From: [Eubacterium] saphenum
GTDB lineage: Bacteria > Bacillota > Clostridia > Peptostreptococcales > Anaerovoracaceae
Assembly: GCA_004555725.1 (NCBI GenBank)
Contig: SFHC01000001.1
Span: 1-64,000 of the forward strand
DNA length: 64,000 bases
Direction: 5' to 3'
Translations under genes and position numbers: made by a program
In this document: in pieces, positions 54,710 to 63,419 of the stretch
Layout: each line of letters begins with the position of its first letter
Numbering within the stretch: the first letter of the stretch is position 1
The notes under the pieces: model-generated
The model's input: the letters and a program-made list of their open reading frames with translations, nothing else
Databases searched by the model: none
Told to the model about the DNA's origin: nothing

Positions 54710-57700
54710 ATGAAGAGATTAGGAATCGATATTGGTTCAACGACGGTTAAGCTCGTGCTGATAGACGAGGAGAATCAAGTCCTTTATGATCGCTATGAAC
54801 GTCACAATTCTGACGTATTCTTGAAGGTGCGCGAGCTTCTGACCAGAATGTATGAAGATCTCGGCGATGTAGAGCTGCGTCCGGTAATTACCGGATCCGG
54901 CGGACTGTCGTTCGCCAAGCTGATCGGCATCAAGTTTGAACAGGAAGTCATCACCTGCAGCAAGGCCGTGGAGACACTGATCCCGCAGACGGACTGCGTC
55001 ATTGAGCTTGGCGGCGAGGATGCCAAGATTACCTTCTACGGGCAGACGATTGAGCAGAGAATGAACGGTACCTGCGCAGGTGGTACCGGCGCGTTCATCG
55101 ACCAGATGGGAATCCTGCTCCATACGGATGCTGAGGGTCTGAATGAGGCGGCAAAGGATTATAAGATTATTTATCCGATTGCTGCCCGCTGCGGAGTTTT
55201 TGCAAAAACGGATATCCAGCCGCTGATCAATGACGGAGCAGCAATATCTGATCTGGCGGCGTCCATTTTCCAGGCCGTCGTGAATCAGACCATCAGCGGC
55301 CTTGCGTGCGGCCATCCGATCAGGGGAAACGTTGCGTTCTTAGGAGGGCCGCTGACCTTTTTGTCAGAACTGAGGAAGCGTTTTATTGAGACACTGAATC
55401 TGAAGCCGAGCCAGGTCATCTTCCCGGAAAACGCAAAAAACTTTGTCGCTATGGGAGCTGCGATGCTTGCTGACCGTGAGCAGCCGCTGAAGCTTTCTGA
55501 AATTCTGGGACGGATCGACCGCGCAGATGAGAGTGCGCTTTCGGACACCCACCATATGGAGGAGCTCTTCAAGAACCAGGAAGAGTATGATGCGTTCAAG
55601 GCGCGCCATGATAAGGCAAAGGTGAAACGAAGAGACATCAAGAAGGCAAGGGGACGCTGCTATCTGGGAATTGACGCCGGTTCCACGACTACCAAGGCTA
55701 CGCTGATGGATGAGGAACGCTATCTTCTGTTCACGGAGTACCGCAGTAATGAGGGAAACCCGGTTGAAGTCGTCCGCCAGATCCTGACCGACCTGTATAA
55801 GGTTATGCCTAAGGACGCGTATATTGCCAACACCTGTGTGACCGGCTACGGAGAAGGTCTGATCAAGGCCGGCTTCCGCGCGGATATGGGTGAAATTGAG
55901 ACGATGGCGCATTACAAGGCGGCGGCATACTTTGAACCGGATGTTGATTTTATCCTGGATATCGGCGGACAGGACATGAAGTGCATGAAAATCAAGGACG
56001 GCGCGATTTACAACATCATGCTGAATGAAGCCTGCTCCGCGGGCTGCGGTTCGTTCCTGGAGACATACGCGAAGTCGGTCAATCTGGATACGCGCGCATT
56101 TGCAAAGGAAGCGCTGTATTCTGAAAGCCCGGTTGATTTAGGAAGCCGCTGCACCGTGTTTATGAACTCCAAGGTTAAGCAGGCGCAGAAGGAAGGCGCC
56201 TCCATTGGGGATATTTCTGCGGGACTGTCATATTCAGTCATCAAGAATGCGCTGTATAAGGTCATAAAACTCAGGAATCCGGATGAAACCGGAGACCATA
56301 TCGTCGTGCAGGGCGGAACCTTTATGAATGACGCTGTTCTGCGCGCGTTTGAGCTGATCGTTGGAAAGAACGCGATCCGTCCGGATATTGCAGGACTGAT
56401 GGGCGCGTACGGATGCGCCATCATCGCGCAGGAAAATTATGTACAGGGAACGCGGTCGTCTATTCTGGATGAACAGGAACTGAAGGAATTTGAGGTGAAG
56501 CATTCTAACGGCCGCTGCCACGGATGCGAGAATCAGTGCCTTCTGACCATCAATCGTTTCAGCGACGGATCCCGGTTCATCACGGGAAACCGCTGCGAGA
56601 AAGGAGCGGGCGGCAATGCAGACGGAAGCGGGCTGCCGAACCTGTACCAGTATAAACTGAAGAGAATTTTCCAGTACAGACCGCTGAGTGAGTTCGACGC
56701 AAAACGCGGAACGGTTGCGATCCCGAGAGTGCTGAATATGTATGAGGATTACCCGTTCTGGTTCCGCTTCTTTACGGAACTCGGATTCCGTGTGGAGCTG
56801 AGTCCGCTGTCCAGCAAGAAGATTTATGAACAGGGAATTGAGACGATTTCCTCTGATACAGCATGCTACCCGGCAAAACTGGTCCACGGTCATGTGCAGT
56901 GGCTTGTGGATCACGGCTATAAGTTTATCTTTTATCCGTGCATCAACTATGAGCAGATCGAGGATAAAGAAGCCGGAAACCACTACAACTGCCCGGTTGT
57001 AGCTACATATCCGGAAGTCATCGCAAATAATATGGATGATGTGTTCCGTGAACACATGGTCCGGTTTGCGCATCCGTTCCTGCCGTATGATAATGATGCG
57101 CGTCTTGCGAAAGCGCTGACAAGAGAGCTGGAACGCTGCCATATTCCGCAGGAAGAGATCGAAAACGCCGTAAGAAAGGCTCGTGCAGAGCAGAGAAGAT
57201 TCAAGGATGATGTCCGCAAACAGGGAGCGTATGCGCTGAAATACGCAAAGGATCATAAAAAGAAGTGCATCGTTCTCAGCGGCCGTCCGTACCATGTGGA
57301 TCCGGAGATCAACCACGGCATTGACAAGATGATCAGTTCGTTTGACTTTGTCGTTCTGACAGAGGACTCCGTTTCGGACAAGGTGCATCTGGACCGCCCG
57401 ATCCGCGTTCTCGACCAGTGGGTATACCATTCCCGCCTGTATAAGGCTGCAGAGTTTGCCGGCGAACACGATAACGTCGAGCTGGTTCAGCTGAATTCGT
57501 TTGGATGCGGTGTGGACGCAGTGACAACCGATGAGGTTGAAGAAATTCTGGAACAGCATAATAAGCTGTACACCGTACTGAAAATTGATGAGGTCAGCAA
57601 TCTGGGCTCGGCCAAGATCCGTGTCCGTTCTCTGAAAGCTGCAATTGAGGAAAGAGACAAGAGCGGGATCAAGTGCGACCCGCAGAGCAAGCCGTTTGAA

Positions 57701-59026
57701 CGCACCGTGTTCACCAAGCCGATGCATGATGAATATACGATCCTGATTCCGCAGATGTCGCCGATTCATTTCCAGTACTTTGAGCCTCTGCTGAAGGAAT
57801 ACGGCTACCACGGCGTGCTGCTTCCTTCTGTCGATGAGAATTCGGTTGAAGAGGGACTGAAATACATCAACAATGACGCATGCTACCCGACGATTGTCAC
57901 CCTTGGACAGATTATTTCCGCTCTGAAGTCCGGAAAGTATGATCTGAACAAGACGGCTGTCTTTATGTCACAGACAGGAGGCGGCTGCCGCGCCAGCAAC
58001 TACGTATCGCTTCTCAGAAAGGCGCTGAACGACCTCGGCATGGGACAGATCCCGGTTGTGTCCTTCAACTACGTCGGACTGGAGAAAAATCCGGGATTTA
58101 AGGTCACGCCGAAGATGCTCATGCAGCTCGGTGTCGCCGTTCTCTACGGCGATCTGGCCATGCGCCTTCTGTACGCGACCCGTCCGTATGAAAAGATTCC
58201 GGGAACTTCTGAGAAACTTCTCGACAGCTGGTTCGACCGCATCGTAGATAATTCGCTGCATTACAGCAGGAGAGTGTTCACAAGGAACGTCCGCCAGATG
58301 ATCGCTGAGTTCGACGAGATAGAACGGCGGGATGTCAGAAAGCCGAAGGTCGGTGTTGTCGGAGAAATTCTGGTAAAATACCACCCGAACGCCAACAACC
58401 GTATCGTAGAGACAATCGAGCGCGAGGGAGGCGAGGCTGTCGTCCTGGATATGCTGGATTTCTTCCTGTACGGATTCTACAGCAAGATTTATAATTACAA
58501 GTACCTGTCCGGCACATGGAAACAGATGGAAATCAACAAGCGCGCCATCCAGGTCATTGAATGGCTCCGCGAGCCGATGAGAGCTGCACTGCGAGACAGC
58601 ATCCATTACACTGAACCTGCCAGAATCGAGCAGACGGCCGATGCCGCAAGCCAGATTCTGTCCATCGGAAACCAGTGCGGAGAAGGATGGCTGCTGACTG
58701 GAGAAATGGTGGAACTGATCAACAGCGGAGTTGAAAATATCGTATGCCTGCAGCCGTTCGGATGCCTTCCGAACCACATCGTCGGCAAGGGAATGCTGAA
58801 ACAGGTCCGCAGAATGAACCCGAAAGCAAACGTCGCCGCCATCGACTATGACCCGGGCGCAAGCACCGTCAACCAGCTGAACCGCATCAAGCTGATGATG
58901 AGCACGGCCAGAAAGAACCTGAATGAGTCCATGACCGATCAGGAACGCGCGCAGAATGAGAAAGTCCTGACGGAAATGAAAGCCGTGAGCGCTGTCTGGG
59001 AAGAACATCACAGCCACGCGATTTAG
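54710..59026 (+). CDS. Large acyl-CoA dehydratase activase-type protein (two ASKHA domains, DUF2229, HgdB-like)
   Basis: A 1438-residue cytoplasmic protein. Two BadF/BadG-type ASKHA domains lie at about 1-260 (LGIDIGSTTVKLVL, VIELGGEDAKI, GTCAGGTGAF) and 318-580 (LGIDAGSTTTKATL, ILDIGGQDMKC, CSAGCGSFLE). Next comes a Cys pair region near 601 (CHGCENQC), then a DUF2229-type region and HgdB-like Cys motifs near 714 (DTACYPAK) and 1053 (NNDACYPTIV). Activases of this type reduce dehydratase-like iron-sulfur partners at the cost of ATP, but the substrate of the giant forms is unknown. No partner subunit is adjacent, so it may be self-contained. Confidence 0.88.
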   Translation: MKRLGIDIGSTTVKLVLIDEENQVLYDRYERHNSDVFLKVRELLTRMYEDLGDVELRPVITGSGGLSFAKLIGIKFEQEVITCSKAVETLIPQTDCVIELGGEDAKITFYGQTIEQRMNGTCAGGTGAFIDQMGILLHTDAEGLNEAAKDYKIIYPIAARCGVFAKTDIQPLINDGAAISDLAASIFQAVVNQTISGLACGHPIRGNVAFLGGPLTFLSELRKRFIETLNLKPSQVIFPENAKNFVAMGAAMLADREQPLKLSEILGRIDRADESALSDTHHMEELFKNQEEYDAFKARHDKAKVKRRDIKKARGRCYLGIDAGSTTTKATLMDEERYLLFTEYRSNEGNPVEVVRQILTDLYKVMPKDAYIANTCVTGYGEGLIKAGFRADMGEIETMAHYKAAAYFEPDVDFILDIGGQDMKCMKIKDGAIYNIMLNEACSAGCGSFLETYAKSVNLDTRAFAKEALYSESPVDLGSRCTVFMNSKVKQAQKEGASIGDISAGLSYSVIKNALYKVIKLRNPDETGDHIVVQGGTFMNDAVLRAFELIVGKNAIRPDIAGLMGAYGCAIIAQENYVQGTRSSILDEQELKEFEVKHSNGRCHGCENQCLLTINRFSDGSRFITGNRCEKGAGGNADGSGLPNLYQYKLKRIFQYRPLSEFDAKRGTVAIPRVLNMYEDYPFWFRFFTELGFRVELSPLSSKKIYEQGIETISSDTACYPAKLVHGHVQWLVDHGYKFIFYPCINYEQIEDKEAGNHYNCPVVATYPEVIANNMDDVFREHMVRFAHPFLPYDNDARLAKALTRELERCHIPQEEIENAVRKARAEQRRFKDDVRKQGAYALKYAKDHKKKCIVLSGRPYHVDPEINHGIDKMISSFDFVVLTEDSVSDKVHLDRPIRVLDQWVYHSRLYKAAEFAGEHDNVELVQLNSFGCGVDAVTTDEVEEILEQHNKLYTVLKIDEVSNLGSAKIRVRSLKAAIEERDKSGIKCDPQSKPFERTVFTKPMHDEYTILIPQMSPIHFQYFEPLLKEYGYHGVLLPSVDENSVEEGLKYINNDACYPTIVTLGQIISALKSGKYDLNKTAVFMSQTGGGCRASNYVSLLRKALNDLGMGQIPVVSFNYVGLEKNPGFKVTPKMLMQLGVAVLYGDLAMRLLYATRPYEKIPGTSEKLLDSWFDRIVDNSLHYSRRVFTRNVRQMIAEFDEIERRDVRKPKVGVVGEILVKYHPNANNRIVETIEREGGEAVVLDMLDFFLYGFYSKIYNYKYLSGTWKQMEINKRAIQVIEWLREPMRAALRDSIHYTEPARIEQTADAASQILSIGNQCGEGWLLTGEMVELINSGVENIVCLQPFGCLPNHIVGKGMLKQVRRMNPKANVAAIDYDPGASTVNQLNRIKLMMSTARKNLNESMTDQERAQNEKVLTEMKAVSAVWEEHHSHAI

Positions 59027-59055
59027 GGACAAAAAGAACGCGGCAAGATGAACGC

Positions 59056-59084
59056 TTGCAAGGCTGAAAAACTTGATGTATAAT
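59056..59084 (+). promoter_or_regulatory. yebC promoter
   Basis: TTGCAA (59056-59061), a 17-bp spacer and TATAAT (59079-59084), giving a start about 50 nt before yebC. Confidence 0.7.
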
Positions 59085-59141
59085 AATTCGGTGCTTTTAT
59101 AGATTGACAAGATTTTGATTTTAGTAGAAGGAGGCGTCTCC

Positions 59142-59873
59142 ATGGGAAGACACGGAACGATAGCAGGCAGAAAGGCAGCGCAGGATTCTAAGCGTGCGGC
59201 TTTGTTCACCAAGTATGCGAAGATGATCACTGTAGCGGCAAGAGATGGAGGAGACCCAGAATATAATGCCGGTCTGCGTACTGCTATTGAAAAGGCCAAG
59301 GCAATCAGTATGCCAAACAGCAATATCGAAAGAGCGATTAAGAAAGGAACCGGAGAGCTGGAGGGCGTATCCTATGAATCCCTGCAGTTTGAAGGTTACG
59401 GCGCAGGCGGTGTTGCGATTATCGTGGAGTGCCTGACCGATAATACCAATCGTACGACATCCGCGGTGAAGTCCACATTTGACAAACACGGCGGAAATGT
59501 CGGCACACCGGGATGTGTATCATACATGTTCTCCAGAAAGGGTATCATTGTTATCGAAAAGTCCGATGACATCGATGAGGATGCACTGATGGAGACTGCA
59601 CTGGAAGCCGGCGCAGACGACATGATCAATAATGAGGACAGCTATGAGATTCAGACAGAGCCGTCCGCATACAATGCTGTCGATGATGCGCTGAGAAAAG
59701 CCGGATACGAACTGGTCGAGTCCGATATCGAGCAGGTTCCGTCCATGGAGAGCACTCCGGACGAAAAGGATCTGAAGAAACTGAAGAAGCTGGTCGATGT
59801 GCTGGAAGACAATGAAGACGTTCAGAAGGTACACACCAACTGCGCAGTCGACCTCGATGAAGTTGAGTTATAA
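59142..59873 (+). CDS. yebC: YebC/PmpR-family regulator or translation factor
   Basis: A 243-residue protein of the YebC/TACO1 family. It has the family start MGRHGTIAGRKAAQDSKRA, then AGLRTAIEKAKAISMPNSNIERAIKKGTGE, and EGYGAGGVAIIVECLTDN. Members were described as DNA-binding regulators, and more recently some as factors that help ribosomes on difficult sequences. The start at 59142 lies right after GGAGGCGTCTCC. It has its own promoter and is followed by a probable 6S RNA. Confidence 0.93.
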   Translation: MGRHGTIAGRKAAQDSKRAALFTKYAKMITVAARDGGDPEYNAGLRTAIEKAKAISMPNSNIERAIKKGTGELEGVSYESLQFEGYGAGGVAIIVECLTDNTNRTTSAVKSTFDKHGGNVGTPGCVSYMFSRKGIIVIEKSDDIDEDALMETALEAGADDMINNEDSYEIQTEPSAYNAVDDALRKAGYELVESDIEQVPSMESTPDEKDLKKLKKLVDVLEDNEDVQKVHTNCAVDLDEVEL

Positions 59874-59892
59874 AGCTGAGCAATAATCAACA

Positions 59893-59921
59893 TTGAATAT
59901 CGCAAGTACATGCGATATAAT
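59893..59921 (+). promoter_or_regulatory. Promoter of the probable 6S RNA
   Basis: TTGAAT (59893-59898), a 17-bp spacer and TATAAT (59916-59921). The start predicted at about 59928 is exactly the first base of the closing stem of the RNA. Confidence 0.7.
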
Positions 59922-59927
59922 AGAACT

Positions 59928-60106
59928 GAGCCTGGAACATACGTTTAGAGCATTTAATTGAACCTACAGCACTTAAACGGGAATCCGGAGTCTCCTTCGG
60001 ACCGCACTGCCGTGCATGCACGGACTGCGGAAAGGCGGAGCAGGGTACCCACCTATCATTTTTGATAGGCGTCAATTAAGCTCTGACGGTGCCTCCGGGT
60101 TTTTTT
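59928..60106 (+). ncRNA. ssrS: Probable 6S RNA
   Basis: A stand-alone, about 180-nt non-coding unit between yebC and polA, with its own promoter. The 5' end GAGCCTGGA (59928-59936) can pair with TCCGGGTTT at 60094-60102, giving a closing stem. Long A/T-rich strands suggest a large central bubble, and a GC-rich apical rod (CCGCA..CCGTGC with GCACGG..TGCGG, inside CTCC/GGAG) follows. A CCTATCA/TGATAGG hairpin lies on the 3' side, and a T tract ends it. These match the 6S layout, an RNA that mimics an open promoter and binds RNA polymerase. The identification rests on structure only; an unknown RNA of similar shape remains possible. Confidence 0.55.
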
Positions 60107-60146
60107 CTATTGTCATGAAGTTAAAATGCAGACAGAGGGGGCATTT

Positions 60147-62804
60147 ATGGAAGATACAATTGTCATCATTGATGGAAATAGTCTGATCAACCGTGCGTAT
60201 TACGCTATGCAGCGGCCGATGATCACCGGAGACGGTGTCTATACGCAGGGGATTTTCGGATTCCTGAACATGCTCTGGAAGATTCTGGATGACTATCATC
60301 CTGCGTATGCGGCTGTTGCCTGGGACAGAAAGACTCCGACCTTCCGTCATAAGAGTTTTGACGGCTATAAGGCAGGACGGAAAGCGATGCCGGCGGAGCT
60401 TGCGATGGAACTTCCGTATATGAAAGACATTCTGTCTGCCATGGATATAAAAAATCTGGAGATCGACGGATTTGAAGCGGACGATATTCTCGGAACGATT
60501 TCTAAAGAAGCAGAGGAAGAAGGCCTGAAACCGCTGATCATCACGGGAGACCGGGACGCGCTCCAGCTTGCATCTGACAAAACGCATGTCATGATCACAC
60601 GCAAGGGAATTTCCGAGTTTGACCTGTATGATGATCAGAAAATGATGGATGAATACGGGCTGACTCCGCAGCAGTTCATCGATCTGAAAGGCCTGATGGG
60701 AGATAAATCCGACAATATACCGGGTATTCCCGGCGTCGGCCAGGTCACTGGGCTGAAGCTGATGGAGCAGTTCGGCAGCATCGCCAATCTCCTTGCGCAT
60801 ACCGATGAGATCAAGGGAGCAAAACTGAGGGAAAAAGTCGAGGAGAACGCACAGCAGGCAGTCATGAGCAGGAGGCTCGCGGAGATTGTGCGCAATGTTC
60901 CTCTGGATGTGGATGTGAGGAAAGATCTGAAAATCGGTGAGCCGGATACAGGCAAGCTGACTGAGCTCTTCCAGAAACTGGAACTGAAGACGTTCCTGAA
61001 ACGCATGGCGGATCGCGGGATGCTGGAGACGGAACAAAAAGAAGCGCGGCAATATGAGGCACATAAGATTGAGAATGAGCAGCAGCTGTGCGCCCTGGAC
61101 GAGATTCCGGCAGGAGCGGAAGTCTGGCTGATGGTTATCGGAAACGATGATCATGTGAAGCTGCCGGCGGATCAGCTGGTCGCTCTGATTTATGAAGACA
61201 GCTGTTACTTAGTGGACGCAGCGCTGGAGGATTCGCTGGTGGATCTGCTGAACCGGAAGAATTTCCGCTTTTCCGGACATGATCTTATCCGGTCCTATTA
61301 CCCGCTGATGATGCGTGGACTGACGGAATTCAGCACGTCGTTTGACACACAGATTGCCCAGTATATCCTTGATCCTTCCAGGAAAGATTATCTTTTGTCC
61401 TCGCTTGCGCTCGAGTTCCTGCAGATCACACTCCCGGACGAGAAACAGCTGAAGAAAAAACAGAAGCAGATGACCATGTTTTCACAGGGCATCGATGAGG
61501 AGACGGCAGAGTATGCGAACAAGGCACTGGATGTGTCGAGGAGTCTGCGGGAAATTCAGGAGAAGAAGCTGGAAGAAGAGGATGAAAAGAAACTGGCGGA
61601 GGAGATTGAATTTCCGCTGATCCGTGTGCTTGCGCAGATGGAGACGACGGGCATCCGGACGGACCGGGGAGTTCTGGAGGAAATTGGCAGTTCGCTGAAG
61701 ACAGAAATTGACAAACTCGAGGCGGCGATCTATGCGGCTGCCGGAGAAGAATTCAATATCAACTCGCCGCAGCAGCTGGGGGAGATTCTGTTCGAAAAAC
61801 TGCAGCTTCCTGCGGGGAAAAAGACGAAGCGCGGGTACAGCACAAGTGCAGAGGTATTGAAGAAACTGGAGCTGGATTATCCGATTGCGTCCCTGATCCT
61901 GCAGTATCGCATGCTGACAAAGCTGCAGAGCACCTATGTGGAGGGACTGATTCCTCTGATCGGTGATGACGGAAGAATCCGCGCGCATTTTCAGCAGACG
62001 GTGGCGGCGACAGGCCGTCTGAGCTGTACAGAGCCAAACCTGCAGAACATTCCGGTCCGCACGGATATCGGCAGGCAGCTCCGCCGCGCGTTCATCGCTG
62101 ATCGGGGCGGACTTCTGGTCGGCGCGGATTATTCACAGATCGAACTGCGCATCCTGGCGCATCTTTCCGGAGATGAAAACCTGATCCGCGCATTCAATGA
62201 GGGAGAGGATATTCACCGCACTACAGCCGCGCGTGTGTTTAATAAGTCGTATGAAGAAGTCACTCCGCTTGACCGCAGCAGAGCCAAGGCTGTCAATTTT
62301 GGCGTCATCTACGGCATGAGCAGTTTCGGGCTTTCAGAAGAGATCCATGTCTCCAGAAGAGAAGCAGATCAGTACATCCGGGACTATTTCAGCAAGCATC
62401 CTAAGGTGAAGATCTACATGGACGCATGTGTGGAACAGTGCCGCGAGAAGGGCTATTCGGAGACGCTGTTCGGACGGCGCCGCTGCATTCGGGAGATTCG
62501 TTCAAAAAATTACATGTCCCGTCAGCTTGGCGAGCGTCTTGCGATGAACAGCCCGATTCAGGGAACGGCGGCGGACATCATCAAGATTGCCATGATCCGC
62601 GTGGAACGTGAGCTGCGCGAGAGAAAGATGAAGTCCAGACTGATTCTGCAAATACACGATGAATTGATTATCCAGACAGATCCGGCGGAGAAGGAGCAGG
62701 TTGAGGAACTGCTGCAGCGGAATATGGAAAGCGCGGCGGATCTTAAGGTGGCTCTGCTCTGCGACCGCAATGAGGGTGAATCCTGGTATGAACTGAAAGA
62801 TTAG
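60147..62804 (+). CDS. polA: DNA polymerase I
   Basis: An 885-residue polymerase. Residues about 1-290 are the 5'-3' exonuclease (IIDGNSLINRAYYAM, GFEADDILGT, GLMGDKSDNIPGIPGVG). The middle domain (about 320-480) resembles the 3'-5' proofreading fold but lacks the acidic DEDD residues, as in Bacillus Pol I, so proofreading is probably absent. The polymerase domain has ADYSQIELRILAHLSGD, RSRAKAVNFGVIYGM and LILQIHDELI with the catalytic Asp. The start at 60147 follows AGAGGGGG. coaE follows at 12 nt. Confidence 0.96.
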   Translation: MEDTIVIIDGNSLINRAYYAMQRPMITGDGVYTQGIFGFLNMLWKILDDYHPAYAAVAWDRKTPTFRHKSFDGYKAGRKAMPAELAMELPYMKDILSAMDIKNLEIDGFEADDILGTISKEAEEEGLKPLIITGDRDALQLASDKTHVMITRKGISEFDLYDDQKMMDEYGLTPQQFIDLKGLMGDKSDNIPGIPGVGQVTGLKLMEQFGSIANLLAHTDEIKGAKLREKVEENAQQAVMSRRLAEIVRNVPLDVDVRKDLKIGEPDTGKLTELFQKLELKTFLKRMADRGMLETEQKEARQYEAHKIENEQQLCALDEIPAGAEVWLMVIGNDDHVKLPADQLVALIYEDSCYLVDAALEDSLVDLLNRKNFRFSGHDLIRSYYPLMMRGLTEFSTSFDTQIAQYILDPSRKDYLLSSLALEFLQITLPDEKQLKKKQKQMTMFSQGIDEETAEYANKALDVSRSLREIQEKKLEEEDEKKLAEEIEFPLIRVLAQMETTGIRTDRGVLEEIGSSLKTEIDKLEAAIYAAAGEEFNINSPQQLGEILFEKLQLPAGKKTKRGYSTSAEVLKKLELDYPIASLILQYRMLTKLQSTYVEGLIPLIGDDGRIRAHFQQTVAATGRLSCTEPNLQNIPVRTDIGRQLRRAFIADRGGLLVGADYSQIELRILAHLSGDENLIRAFNEGEDIHRTTAARVFNKSYEEVTPLDRSRAKAVNFGVIYGMSSFGLSEEIHVSRREADQYIRDYFSKHPKVKIYMDACVEQCREKGYSETLFGRRRCIREIRSKNYMSRQLGERLAMNSPIQGTAADIIKIAMIRVERELRERKMKSRLILQIHDELIIQTDPAEKEQVEELLQRNMESAADLKVALLCDRNEGESWYELKD

Positions 62805-62816
62805 GAGGGACAAAAG

Positions 62817-63419
62817 GTGAAGGTCATAGGAATAACCGGAGGGATCGGCGCGGGAAAATCTACTGTGTCCGGCTATCTCGCATCGCTGGGGTATCCGGTT
62901 TTTGACGCGGATGAAGTTTCGAGAGGCTTGACCGCAGACGGAAGCCCGGTGGTGGATGAACTTGCAGAGACGTTCGGAGAGGAAATTCTGGTCAGAAAAG
63001 GTGTGCTGAGCCGCGAAAAACTGGCGGAAATTGTGTTTTCGGACCCGGACAAAAATCGGAAGCTGATGCAGATCGTCACCATGAAAGTCCGCGAAGCGGG
63101 ACAGAAATGGATCTCCGATTACCGGAAAAAAGAAAAATATGATATAATCATTCTCGATATTCCGCTGTTGTTTGAGACAGGCTCGGAAGATCTCTGCGAC
63201 GCAGTGTGGTTCATTACGGCAGATGATGAGGTGCGGCGCAGGAGAGTGATGGCGCGTGACGGCGTTACGGCTGAACAGGTAGAGCGCCGTATGCGCAGTC
63301 AGATGCCGGAAAAAGAGAAAGCAGAGCGGTCCGATGAGATCGTGGACAATTCGAGAGGAGTGGAGGAGCTGCACCGCACAGTCGACGCGCTTCTGAAAAA
63401 GTATGATCGAACCATCTAA
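62817..63419 (+). CDS. coaE: Dephospho-CoA kinase
   Basis: A 200-residue P-loop kinase catalysing the last step of CoA synthesis. It has the Walker motif GITGGIGAGKST, the segment FDADEVSRGL, and IILDIPLLFETG with the expected Asp. The start is GTG after AGGAGGG. It is the second gene after polA, an order seen in many bacteria. Its last 17 nt overlap the start of the solute-binding protein gene. Confidence 0.95.
   Translation: MKVIGITGGIGAGKSTVSGYLASLGYPVFDADEVSRGLTADGSPVVDELAETFGEEILVRKGVLSREKLAEIVFSDPDKNRKLMQIVTMKVREAGQKWISDYRKKEKYDIIILDIPLLFETGSEDLCDAVWFITADDEVRRRRVMARDGVTAEQVERRMRSQMPEKEKAERSDEIVDNSRGVEELHRTVDALLKKYDRTI

Noticed and set aside
56234..59323. Two long leftward open frames opposite the giant activase
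   Set aside because: Antisense shadows of a well-supported 1438-residue protein.
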